Source: Paludibaculum fermentans_A (GTDB lineage Bacteria > Acidobacteriota > Terriglobia > Bryobacterales > Bryobacteraceae). Taken from it: DNA of 64,000 nt. This document shows, in pieces, positions 33,202 through 40,944 of this stretch (position 1 is the stretch's first letter; each line of letters opens with the position of its first letter). The stretch lies in contig NZ_JBPJAQ010000001.1 of assembly GCF_051172195.1 (NCBI RefSeq), positions 4,464,001 to 4,528,000 of the forward strand, written 5' to 3'. The notes beneath the pieces were generated by a model. It was not told the origin of the DNA. It worked only from the letters and a program-made list of their open reading frames with translations, and did not search any database. A program made the translations under genes and the position numbers.

Positions 33202-33705
33202 ATGCAACGCTGGTGGCCATTCGGGCTCACTCTCCTGATCCTGGCTTTCGACCGGGCCACCAAATACCTGATAGAAACCAGGGTGCAGTCGTGGGATACG
33301 GTGGCCGTGATTCCAGGGCTGTTCCAGATCATCCATACCCGCAACACAGGCATTGCTTTCAGCATGTTTGCCGATTCCGCCGGCACGCGCGGCAATCCGC
33401 TGCTGGTCATCTTCTCGGCGGCCGTGATGATCCTGGTCACCAGCCTGCTCTGGACGGCCTGCAAACCTGCCTCGAAGGAGCATTGGACCCTCCGCGCCGC
33501 CCTTGCCCTGGTGCTGGGCGGAGCAGTCGGCAACCTCTTCGACCGCATCATGTTCGGCAGCGTCACCGATTTCCTGGATTTCTACTGGAGCGGCCACCAC
33601 TTCCCCATCTTCAACCTCGCCGATAGCGCCATCACCGTCGGCGCGGGCCTGCTGCTGCTGAATTTGTGGATGGTGCGGCGTCCGGCCGAGTCGCAGCAGA
33701 GTTAG
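33202..33705 (+). CDS. lspA: Lipoprotein signal peptidase (signal peptidase II)
   Basis: A 167-residue inner-membrane aspartic protease that cleaves the signal peptide of diacylglyceryl-modified prolipoproteins. Four hydrophobic helices are visible. The two catalytic aspartates are in GSVTDFLDF (Asp123) and FNLADSAITVG (Asp141); GNLFDR precedes the first. DRATKYLI in TM1 and HTRNTGIAFSMF in the periplasmic loop also fit. ATG at 33202 is chosen because the membrane helix starts there. Its stop overlaps the convergent Fur-family gene by 4 bp. Confidence 0.95.
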   Translation: MQRWWPFGLTLLILAFDRATKYLIETRVQSWDTVAVIPGLFQIIHTRNTGIAFSMFADSAGTRGNPLLVIFSAAVMILVTSLLWTACKPASKEHWTLRAALALVLGGAVGNLFDRIMFGSVTDFLDFYWSGHHFPIFNLADSAITVGAGLLLLNLWMVRRPAESQQS

Positions 33706-34088
33706 GCCGGCGGCGGCTCACCGCACTGCGCGCAGATGCCGTACAGCACCAGTTCGTGGGTGCGCACGCTAAACCCCGGCGCCGCCAGCGCTTCAATCGC
33801 CGGAACGCAGCCGTGCAACTCGAAGACCCGGCCGCATTGATCGCAGCGGAAATGGTGATGATGTGCCTTGCCCGCAATCTCGTAGCGCGGGGCCTCACCA
33901 GGCAGTTCCACGGCCAGCAGCCACTGCTCGTCCACCAGCGCCTTGATGTTGCGGTACACGGTGGCAATGCCCAGGCCATCCACCGCGGTCTGGGCGATCG
34001 CCAGCACTTCGTCGGTGGAAAGCGGACGGTCCGCGTGCTCGAACGCCTCGCGAATGGCGGCCTTTTGCCGCGTGTTGCGTGTCACCAT
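33702..34088 (-). CDS. Fur family transcriptional regulator
   Basis: A 128-residue metal-dependent repressor. The winged helix is at residues about 5-75 (TRQKAAIREAFEHADRPLST, GIATVYRNIKALVDEQWL). The dimerisation domain holds HHHHFRCDQCGR and a second CAQCG, the paired CxxC motifs of the structural zinc site. Fur, PerR and Zur share this layout. Absence of iron-transport genes nearby leaves the metal or peroxide signal open; length and the HHHHF motif are compatible with PerR/Zur. It is convergent with lspA by 4 bp and divergent from the DUF1080 gene. Confidence 0.9.
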   Translation of the reverse strand: MVTRNTRQKAAIREAFEHADRPLSTDEVLAIAQTAVDGLGIATVYRNIKALVDEQWLLAVELPGEAPRYEIAGKAHHHHFRCDQCGRVFELHGCVPAIEALAAPGFSVRTHELVLYGICAQCGEPPPA

Positions 34089-34155
34089 CCCTACCTCATG
34101 ATAGCGAGGCTTTCAGGCGTGCGTCCGGACCTGAAACTCGAATAGAATAGCGAAC

Positions 34156-34773
34156 ATGAAACTCCGCACCGTTCTGTTGGCGGGCCTGGTCCTCGCCCTC
34201 CCCCTGTGCGCCGGGGACAAGCCCGGCAAATGGATCAAAATGTTCAACGGCAAGACCCTGGACGGTTGGAAGGCGAACGAACACCCCGACAGCTGGACCG
34301 TGGTGAAGGAAGACGGCAAAATGTGTATCAAGGGTCACGATGCCGCCAGCCACCTCTTCTGGATGACCAAAGAGTGCACTAACTGCGAGTTCAAGGCCGA
34401 GTTCAAGATCATGGAAGGCTCGAACAGCGGCATGTACTTCCGCACCGCGTTCGGCCCCGGCTTCCCCAAGGGCTATGAAGCCCAGGTCAACGCCACCCAT
34501 CGCGATCCGGTCAAGACCGGCAGCCTTTATAACTTCCACAAGAACCTCGAGAGCCCGACCAAGCCCGGCGAGTGGGGCGTCCAGCACATCATCGCCGACG
34601 GCAATCACATCATCATCAAGGTGAACGACAAGGTCATCACGGACTTCGTCGACGAGAAGAACACCTTCATGAAGGGCTACATCGCCCTGCAGCAGCACGA
34701 TCCCAAGAGCTCGGTCTTCTACAAGAACCTGATGTTCCGCGAGATCCCGCCCGCCGCTGCCGCAAAGAAATAA
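34156..34773 (+). CDS. Secreted DUF1080 protein (3-keto-disaccharide hydrolase domain)
   Basis: A 205-residue exported protein: signal peptide MKLRTVLLAGLVLALPLCA, then FNGKTLDGWKANE, the family opening, and a concanavalin-like beta sandwich (EFKAEFKIMEGSNSGMYFRT, GEWGVQHIIADGNHI). DUF1080 domains are linked to sugar degradation, some acting on 3-keto-glycosides. It is one of two in this window (the other ends at 39258). It stands alone between Fur and the DUF4097 gene. Confidence 0.85.
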   Translation: MKLRTVLLAGLVLALPLCAGDKPGKWIKMFNGKTLDGWKANEHPDSWTVVKEDGKMCIKGHDAASHLFWMTKECTNCEFKAEFKIMEGSNSGMYFRTAFGPGFPKGYEAQVNATHRDPVKTGSLYNFHKNLESPTKPGEWGVQHIIADGNHIIIKVNDKVITDFVDEKNTFMKGYIALQQHDPKSSVFYKNLMFREIPPAAAAKK

Positions 34774-34840
34774 CCGGTTCGTTACATCTATCTCGAACAT
34801 CTTCGCCGAAAGGCCGTCTTTACGGGTTGGAGGTTACGCG

Positions 34841-35659
34841 ATGACTCTTCGCACCATCTCCGCCCTAGGGGCGGCCTTTCTTCTTGCGACGGCCCTGGCG
34901 CCGGCACAGGAAAAGAAACTCACCTGTGACGACCGCGGGAACGACAGCCGCCACCGTGTCTGCGACCTGCGCGAGATGAATGTCGCCTATTCCGGACGCC
35001 TGGAGGTCGATGCGGCACCCAACGGCGGCATCCGCATTGTGGCCTGGGACCGCAACGAAATTCTGCTCCGCGCCAAAGTGGAAGCCTGGGGCGACAGCGA
35101 CTCAGAATCGCGCGACCGCCTGAACCAGGTCCACGTTCTCACCAGCGGCTCCACCGTGAAGTCCGATGGCCCCAAGTCCACCACGTTCGGCATCCGGACC
35201 GGCGACCAGAAGTGGAGCGTCAGCTACGAGGCCTTCGTCCCCCGCAAAATCGACCTCAAGCTGGATTCCGTCAATGGCGGCATCAACGTCTCCGACGTCC
35301 GCGGCAACCTGAAGTTCCAGACCGTCAACGGCGGCATCACCCTCTCCGGCGTGAACGGCACCGTCAAGGGTGAAACCGTGAATGGCGGCGTACATGTCGA
35401 CATCGCGGGCACCCGCTGGGAAGGCGAAGGGCTGGAAGTCGAGACGGTGAATGGCGGAGTCGTCCTCTCCGTTCCTGCGACTTTTTCGGCCGACGTCCAT
35501 GCCCAGACCGTCAACGGTGGCATGACCACCAACATCGACGGCGCCGTAGTGGAAGGCAAATGGGGCCCCAAGAAAATGGATCTGCGCGTAGGCGGCGGCG
35601 GACCAAGAGTGAGCGTCTCCACCGTCAACGGCGGCGTTCAGATCAAGAGAAAAGCCTAA
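34841..35659 (+). CDS. DUF4097-type exported beta-helix-like repeat protein
   Basis: A 272-residue exported protein. After the signal peptide (cleavage near APAQEKK) and a Cys pair (CDDRGNDSRHRVCD), the second half is a regular repeat around TVNGG or SVNGG, seen six times, each starting a strand about 20-25 residues apart. This is the DUF4097/putative adhesin fold, a right-handed beta-helix of unknown function often found with anti-sigma factors or near stress regulators. It is followed by a clear bidirectional terminator. Confidence 0.82.
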   Translation: MTLRTISALGAAFLLATALAPAQEKKLTCDDRGNDSRHRVCDLREMNVAYSGRLEVDAAPNGGIRIVAWDRNEILLRAKVEAWGDSDSESRDRLNQVHVLTSGSTVKSDGPKSTTFGIRTGDQKWSVSYEAFVPRKIDLKLDSVNGGINVSDVRGNLKFQTVNGGITLSGVNGTVKGETVNGGVHVDIAGTRWEGEGLEVETVNGGVVLSVPATFSADVHAQTVNGGMTTNIDGAVVEGKWGPKKMDLRVGGGGPRVSVSTVNGGVQIKRKA

Positions 35660-35683
35660 CTCCAGTTCGAAATTGAAGCAAAA

Positions 35684-35715
35684 GAGGCCGGCCCTGCATG
35701 CCGGCCTCTATTTTT
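35684..35715. terminator. Bidirectional rho-independent terminator
   Basis: Inverted repeat GAGGCCGGC (35684-35692) and GCCGGCCTC (35700-35708), 7-base loop, followed by TATTTTT at 35709-35715 on the + strand. AAAA before the left arm gives a T-run on the - strand. It lies between the convergent DUF4097 and DUF362 genes and can serve both. Confidence 0.85.
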
Positions 35716-35729
35716 GCCCCGCCGGGTTT

Positions 35730-36881
35730 CTAGGCCCGGAACTTGAACACTGCGTCCTTGATCGGCAGTCCCACCACTTCGATCCGCGACAGGTCACGCG
35801 TCCCCACCCCGTGCATCTCGGCCAGCTTCAGCGAGCTGTCGCAGCGCTCAAACGGCGGCGTCCCGCGCTCGGCCATCGGATCGAAACCCATCACCGCCGT
35901 ACCCACCGCATCCGTACACGCTGCATTCGTTCCGACAATCAGGATCCCCGGATTCACCGCGCGCAGCCTTCCGCCATTCCAGGGCCCCTCGCCACCGGTC
36001 ATCGTGGAGATGCCGTCGATGATGGCCAGGTGAATGGGCCGCGCCGCCGCAATGTCGGCCACGATCCGCGGCATGCGGTACTTGTCTGCCCTGGGCGACT
36101 TCGGATCCCGCTCCGGCTCGGCAATGGCCGCCGGTTGCCGTGCGCCGGCATGCATGATGGTGCCCCGGCCGCCGCGCGCCGTCCCCTCGTCCGCATCGTC
36201 CTTGGCGGCATGATCGCCATAAATCGTCAGCGGCGTGGCGCCGAACATATTCTTCATCGAGAGCGTGACGCCGCAGGTCGCATGCTCCTTCAGTTTGGCC
36301 AGCGACACCAGGACGTCAACCTCCTCATAGGAGTGGTTCAGCATGATCGACGGGAAGATATGGCCGCCATTGGGAGTCTTGAACCGCGAATACTTGCCGC
36401 CCTTGCCCAGCGTGTTCGTATTCTCCATGTCGACCCGCGCGGCCGCATTCAGCAGCGGCGATGGATCCCAACCCACCTCGATCAGGAACTCCTCCATCGG
36501 ATCATCGCAGGCGAAGCACCCTTCCAGGATGCGGATGCGCTGCGCTCCGGCCTGGCCCATCAGCCGGACGACTGACCCCACCACCGCCGGATGCGTGTAC
36601 TGCGCCAACTCCGCCGGCGTGTTGCCCAGGCGTTGCCGGGGTGAGCCCGTCAGGTTGATCTTGATCCCCACCGTCTTGCCCGCCACCAGCCGGCTGAGGC
36701 CGCCCAGTTGGTCGAACATGGTTTTCAGCGTGGGCGTCAGCGCCGTACCGTAATCGGGACAGCGCGCAATGCTGACAGGAGCCGCCGGTGCGGGCGCAGC
36801 CGCGAACAGCGGAAGTGCGGTAGCGGACGCCGCGGCAAAGAAATGGCGGCGTGAAATCCCAGGGGCCATGTGTCTATGCAT
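35730..36881 (-). CDS. DUF362 domain protein with Tat signal
   Basis: A 383-residue protein. The N-terminus carries a twin-arginine motif (SRRHFF) before a hydrophobic run, so it is probably exported folded. The body (VGIKINLTGSPRQRLG, VDVLVSLAKLKEHATCGVTLSMKNMFG, and a late NAACTDAVGTAVMGFDP) matches DUF362, a family sometimes fused to ferredoxin domains; no CxxCxxC cluster motif is present here. It overlaps the preceding gene by 8 bp; an alternative ATG four codons on (36869) avoids the overlap. Function unknown. Confidence 0.8.
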   Translation of the reverse strand: MHRHMAPGISRRHFFAAASATALPLFAAAPAPAAPVSIARCPDYGTALTPTLKTMFDQLGGLSRLVAGKTVGIKINLTGSPRQRLGNTPAELAQYTHPAVVGSVVRLMGQAGAQRIRILEGCFACDDPMEEFLIEVGWDPSPLLNAAARVDMENTNTLGKGGKYSRFKTPNGGHIFPSIMLNHSYEEVDVLVSLAKLKEHATCGVTLSMKNMFGATPLTIYGDHAAKDDADEGTARGGRGTIMHAGARQPAAIAEPERDPKSPRADKYRMPRIVADIAAARPIHLAIIDGISTMTGGEGPWNGGRLRAVNPGILIVGTNAACTDAVGTAVMGFDPMAERGTPPFERCDSSLKLAEMHGVGTRDLSRIEVVGLPIKDAVFKFRA

Positions 36882-38166
36882 GGTGAGTTAGCTCCAATTC
36901 TACGGCACAGTAGACGGAAAAGGTGGGCAGGTAGACTTCCTGCTGCCCGGGTTCGCGATGGATTTCCAGCGCAACTGCCTGCGGTTTTTCGGGCGTATAG
37001 GCCTTGGCCCCCTTAATCGCCTGCCAGGTTTGCAGGCTCACCTGGTGCGCTGGCATGCGGCCCGCGTAGTTCAAGAGATGGGCCAGCCATTTCCCTCCGT
37101 CGGTCGATTGTGTCTGGTAGCAGGTGATCGATCCGCCGTTGAACAGGCGCAGCGCGTCATGCCGCCGGCTCATCAGCAGGTGCGTATCCTGCGCTACGAC
37201 AAACTGGTCGTCCCAGTCCGCTTTGCTCACCGCCACCCGTCCCTTGCCGCACTCCAGCAGCGTATAGCGCGGATGCTGTTCGCGGGACGGTCGCGTGTTC
37301 CTGATCGCCGCGGCCGGACCCTTCATGCAGAGCAGCAGCCCGCCGGCTTCGACGAACTTCTGCACCAGCGGCACCATCGACGCCGGCATCGCGTCGCCAT
37401 CGGCATACAGGACCGCCCGCCGGCCGGCCAGGTCGGACGCGGCCAGTTTCGCTTTCTCCACCGGGAGGAAGGCCAGATTGCGCCGCGCCGACAGATTCAG
37501 CACTTCGCCCGAATTGTATTCGTTGGCCCCCGAGAAATCGGAGACGATCAACAGCCGCGCCAGCGCCGGCCATGTGCCCCATGCACTGTGCGACTCCAGC
37601 CAGCGCTCGAACTCCATCAACTTCCGCCAGTCCGACAAGGCCGCCGTATTCGCCTTCGCCAGCCCTTCGACCATGGCGTGCGGCAGCCAGATGGGCCGGC
37701 GCGCTCCATACGCGGACGCTTCGCAGGCGGCCAGAAGGTAGGTGGAGAAGTTCAGCGTCTCGGGCTTCTCGGGCGGCGGCGCCTTCATCCAGACCGGACG
37801 GCCGGCTGCGCGGCAGCGCGCCAGTTGCAGCATCCACCCGTTGGCATCCAGCCAGGGTGCGCCCGTGGGCCCGCCCTGCACGCCGTCAGCGGAATTGGAC
37901 TGCGATTTGATCGACAGGTCCGGCCACACCCCGTCATTGATGGCGACGATTTCGGCGCCCGAGCGCCAATTTACTTCCTTCCACGAACTCCAGGGGATTT
38001 GTGCCGGGCATTCCAGCTTGCGTCCCACAGCGGCCGTGCGGATTTCAGGTGCTGCGCCTTCTGGCAAAAGTAGGGTATTAATGGGGCCGCCATCCAGCAG
38101 TTTGAGCAGATCCGGGCTCCGCCACGACGCCGGCCATTCGAACGGAATAGATGAGGATAAAGACAT
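36874..38166 (-). CDS. Protein of unknown function, possibly glycosidase-related
   Basis: A 430-residue protein without signal peptide. I do not recognise the family. The middle (residues about 210-310: LLIVSDFSGANEY, RRAVLYADGDAMPASMVPLV and KFVEAGGLLLCMKG) resembles the GATase1-like trimerisation domain of GH42-type glycosidases, and the C-terminal 100 residues are beta-rich (LFNGGSITCYQTQ, LAHLLNYAGR). The ATG at 38166 is used; a TTG five codons upstream is possible. A perfect 12-bp inverted repeat ends directly at this ATG, and no Shine-Dalgarno sequence is visible. It overlaps DUF362, so the two are co-translated. Confidence 0.65.
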   Translation of the reverse strand: MSLSSSIPFEWPASWRSPDLLKLLDGGPINTLLLPEGAAPEIRTAAVGRKLECPAQIPWSSWKEVNWRSGAEIVAINDGVWPDLSIKSQSNSADGVQGGPTGAPWLDANGWMLQLARCRAAGRPVWMKAPPPEKPETLNFSTYLLAACEASAYGARRPIWLPHAMVEGLAKANTAALSDWRKLMEFERWLESHSAWGTWPALARLLIVSDFSGANEYNSGEVLNLSARRNLAFLPVEKAKLAASDLAGRRAVLYADGDAMPASMVPLVQKFVEAGGLLLCMKGPAAAIRNTRPSREQHPRYTLLECGKGRVAVSKADWDDQFVVAQDTHLLMSRRHDALRLFNGGSITCYQTQSTDGGKWLAHLLNYAGRMPAHQVSLQTWQAIKGAKAYTPEKPQAVALEIHREPGQQEVYLPTFSVYCAVELELTHHA

Positions 38167-38198
38167 CTGGTACCGCAACAATTGTATTGCGGTACCAG
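38167..38198. promoter_or_regulatory. Perfect 12-bp inverted repeat next to start codon
   Basis: CTGGTACCGCAA (38167-38178) and TTGCGGTACCAG (38187-38198) are exact inverted copies with an 8-base spacer that itself begins with the palindrome CAATTG. It lies in the 54-bp gap between the parvulin gene and the unknown 430-residue gene, and its left arm touches the ATG at 38166. It can be an operator or an mRNA hairpin that covers the ribosome-binding region. There is no T-run, so a simple terminator is unlikely. Confidence 0.6.
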
Positions 38199-38220
38199 CC
38201 CGGTTGCACCGGGTCGAAAG

Positions 38221-39261
38221 TTACTTCTTCTCGAAGCCGGGCGCAATCGACAGCGCCAGGTAGTTCATCACCGGACTCTCGTTGCGGCAGGCGTCGAGAT
38301 ACGCATTGCGCAGCAACTGCTCCTTACGCGTCCTCAACGTCTCACGGATGTTCTGCTGCACGCGCGGATCGTCCAGTTCGCGCTGGCCCGCCGGTTCGCG
38401 CGCCACCATCTTCAGGATGTGATACCCGCCCGCATTGCGGATGGGCGTCGAGACCTGTCCGGGCAGCAGCGTCATGATCGCTTTGCGCGTGTCCGGATCG
38501 GCCTGCGCCAGGCTCGATTCCTGCACATAGCCGACGTCGCCGCCATTGGCCGCGCTCTGCGGATCCTCGCTGAACGCCTGCGCCAGGGTCGAGAAGTCCT
38601 CGCCCTGCTTCAGCCGCGCTTCAATCATGAGGATCTTCTTGCGCGCCTGGTCTTCATTCTGCGCCTTGTTCCCCGAGAGGTTTCTCACGTTCGGATCCGG
38701 TCCCGGCGTCACCACAATGCGCGCCACGTGGTACATCGTCTCCGGGAACCGGAAGCTCGCCTTGTTGGCGGCATAAAACTCGTTGACATCCTTGTCGCTG
38801 ATGTTGATCTGGTTTCCGATCTCGCGGTTCACCAGCTTCTCAATCGTCAGCCGCCGCCGGATCTGCGACTTCAGCTCGTCCATGTTCATGCCTTGGGCGT
38901 CGAGCTGCTTCTGGAACTCTTCCTGCGTGTACGGCGCTTTCAACTGGCTCAGCCGCGAATCCACCTCGTCGTCCTTCGCCAGCAGCGACAACTTCTCGGC
39001 GCGTTGCAGGAAAATTTCCTCGTCGATCATTGTCCGCAGCAGTTCCAGCTTCTGAAACTGCACCTGGTCCGGGGAGGCGCCCTCCGGCTGTTGCGGGAAT
39101 TGCCGCTTGAACTGGCGATCGAGATCCGCAAAGGTGATGGCCCGGCCGTTCACGGTGGCGGCCACGTTCGGCGGCACTCTCGACTTACAGGCCGCTCCCA
39201 CCAACCCGAGTGTCAGCAGGAGTAAAGACGCGTTTCTTCTCGTATTCATGAACTGTCTCAT
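38221..39261 (-). CDS. SurA/PrsA-like peptidyl-prolyl isomerase, likely lipoprotein
   Basis: A 346-residue exported chaperone. The N-terminus (LLLLTLGLVGAACKS) looks like a lipoprotein signal with Cys as the lipidation site, though the -3 position is atypical. A SurA-N-like helical region covers residues about 30-190, and a parvulin domain about 175-290 (ARIVVTPGPDP, GEDFSTLAQAFSEDPQSAANGGDVGYV, GYHILKMVAREP). It assists folding of envelope proteins. ATG at 39261 overlaps the DUF1080 stop (ATGA); a second ATG four codons later is possible. Confidence 0.9.
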   Translation of the reverse strand: MRQFMNTRRNASLLLLTLGLVGAACKSRVPPNVAATVNGRAITFADLDRQFKRQFPQQPEGASPDQVQFQKLELLRTMIDEEIFLQRAEKLSLLAKDDEVDSRLSQLKAPYTQEEFQKQLDAQGMNMDELKSQIRRRLTIEKLVNREIGNQINISDKDVNEFYAANKASFRFPETMYHVARIVVTPGPDPNVRNLSGNKAQNEDQARKKILMIEARLKQGEDFSTLAQAFSEDPQSAANGGDVGYVQESSLAQADPDTRKAIMTLLPGQVSTPIRNAGGYHILKMVAREPAGQRELDDPRVQQNIRETLRTRKEQLLRNAYLDACRNESPVMNYLALSIAPGFEKK

Positions 39262-39926
39262 TGTAGCCGAGCCTGCATGAGCGGTTTCAGCTTCAGATTC
39301 CGAAACTCGATCCGATACCCTTCACCTTCCAAACCTATGTAGCCGCGATCCAACTGGCAGTATTTGTACTGGTTGACTACCGCGCCGTTCACCCACGAGG
39401 TGAGCACCGGGCCCTGGGCGGTGACTTCCAGAGTATTCCATTCGCCCGCGATCTTCACCCGTTGTTCCACCAGTTGGCCGCTCAGGTCAAACCGCCGCTT
39501 CAGCCCGCCCACGTGGATGTAGCCGAAGAAATAGCCGCCCTGCTTGCTGCCGATCTGGTTCTGGTACCACAGGCTGTAGTCCCCCAGCGTCCGTACGAAG
39601 ACCCCGCTGTTATACCGCGGGTTGCCTTCTACCGGGACATAGCGGAACTCGACATGGAACACGAAATCGCCCTGTTCCTGGTCGTACCGCAGCCAGTCGT
39701 GCCCGCGATTGCCTTCACACTCCAGCACGCCGTCCGCGCGCATCTTCCATTGCGAAGCCTCGGCCCGCGGATCAGGGGTGATCCCCAGCCGGGTCCAGCC
39801 CTGCAATTGAGGGCCGGGCGAAACATCCACCCAGCCCTTTGGTTCGCGCTCCAGCGCGCTCTGCTCCTGTGCGGGCAGGAGAAGCGCGCTGACGGCGAAT
39901 ATCAGGAAACTATGCGAGTAACTCAC
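39258..39926 (-). CDS. Exported DUF1080 protein
   Basis: A 222-residue exported protein with the DUF1080/3-keto-disaccharide hydrolase fold: GPQLQGWTRLGI, then NSGVFVRTLGDYSLWYQNQIG, GEWNTLEVTAQG and YIGLEGEGYRIEFRNLKLKPL. GTG at 39926 is chosen because GGAGAAAG precedes it and a signal sequence (VSYSHSFLIFAVSALLLPAQ) starts there; the upstream open frame only reads fabD out of frame. It overlaps fabD by 17 bp and the parvulin gene by 4 bp, so the three genes are coupled. Confidence 0.85.
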   Translation of the reverse strand: MSYSHSFLIFAVSALLLPAQEQSALEREPKGWVDVSPGPQLQGWTRLGITPDPRAEASQWKMRADGVLECEGNRGHDWLRYDQEQGDFVFHVEFRYVPVEGNPRYNSGVFVRTLGDYSLWYQNQIGSKQGGYFFGYIHVGGLKRRFDLSGQLVEQRVKIAGEWNTLEVTAQGPVLTSWVNGAVVNQYKYCQLDRGYIGLEGEGYRIEFRNLKLKPLMQARLQ

Positions 39927-40842
39927 GGACTTTCTCCAAATCGGCGGGATCGCCGAACTTGGCCGTCTTGATGCCTGGTTCGATCTGCCGCAGCAGACCG
40001 CACAACACCGCCCCGGCGCCCACTTCCACGGCCCGGTCCACACCATACGCCGCCAGCTTGTGCATCGCATCGGTCCAGCGCACAGCGCCGGGCACCTGCA
40101 GGTACAAGCCCTGGCGGGCGTCGTCGCCGGCCAGGATCTCCCGCGCTTCCACGTTATTGATCAGCGGCACGGCCAGATAGGCGAATTCGCAGCTGTCCAG
40201 GTCGCCCTTCAAACGCTGCTGGGCCGGTTCCATGAGCGAACAGTGGAATGGAGCGCTCACCGGCAGCGGCACCGCGCGCTTCGCCCCGGCCGCCTTGAAA
40301 GCTTCGCTGGCGCGCGCCACCGCCCCGGCATGGCCCGCGATCACCAACTGGTCCGGCGAGTTGAAATTGGCCGCGGAAACCACTTCCCCTTGCGCCGCTT
40401 CGGCCAGAATCGCTTCCAGTTTGTCCAGCGGCGGCTTGAGGATCGCCGCCATCGCCCCCACCCCCGCCGGTACGGCTTCCTGCATGTACAGCCCGCGCTG
40501 GCGCACCAGCCGGACCGCATCGGCGAACTTCAATGAGCCCGCCGCGACCAGGGCGGAATATTCGCCCAGGCTGTGGCCCGCCACAATCGCCGGAGCGTAG
40601 CCGTTCTCGCGCAGCACCGCCAGCGCCGCAATCGATACCGTCAACAACGCCGGTTGTGTGTTTTGAGTCAGTCTCAGCTGATCGTCGGGGCCCTCAAAGC
40701 ACAGCTTCGAGATCGGATAGGCGAGCGCGTCGTCGGCTTCCTGGAAAACCGCTTTTGCGGCCGGGTAGGCATCAGCCAACGCTTTACCCATGCCGGTGGC
40801 CTGTGAGCCTTGGCCCGGGAAGAGGAATGCGATTTTGGACAT
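39910..40842 (-). CDS. fabD: Malonyl-CoA:acyl carrier protein transacylase
   Basis: A 310-residue enzyme that moves malonyl from CoA to ACP at the start of fatty acid elongation. FLFPGQGSQATGMGKAL at the N-terminus, GHSLGEYSALVAAG with the nucleophile Ser91, and a C-terminal VEVGAGAVLCGLLRQI are standard. The length is normal for the family. No other fab gene is nearby. Instead it leads into the DUF1080 and parvulin genes with overlaps, an unusual neighbourhood for fabD. Confidence 0.95.
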   Translation of the reverse strand: MSKIAFLFPGQGSQATGMGKALADAYPAAKAVFQEADDALAYPISKLCFEGPDDQLRLTQNTQPALLTVSIAALAVLRENGYAPAIVAGHSLGEYSALVAAGSLKFADAVRLVRQRGLYMQEAVPAGVGAMAAILKPPLDKLEAILAEAAQGEVVSAANFNSPDQLVIAGHAGAVARASEAFKAAGAKRAVPLPVSAPFHCSLMEPAQQRLKGDLDSCEFAYLAVPLINNVEAREILAGDDARQGLYLQVPGAVRWTDAMHKLAAYGVDRAVEVGAGAVLCGLLRQIEPGIKTAKFGDPADLEKVRELLA

Positions 40843-40944
40843 ACGAACCTTTTATTCTAGCCGATGGAGTATGCGCGCATCAGGAATCTATACGATCTGT
40901 TGCAGGCAAATGACTTGTGTGGGCCGGTCCAACACCTGGCCGTC

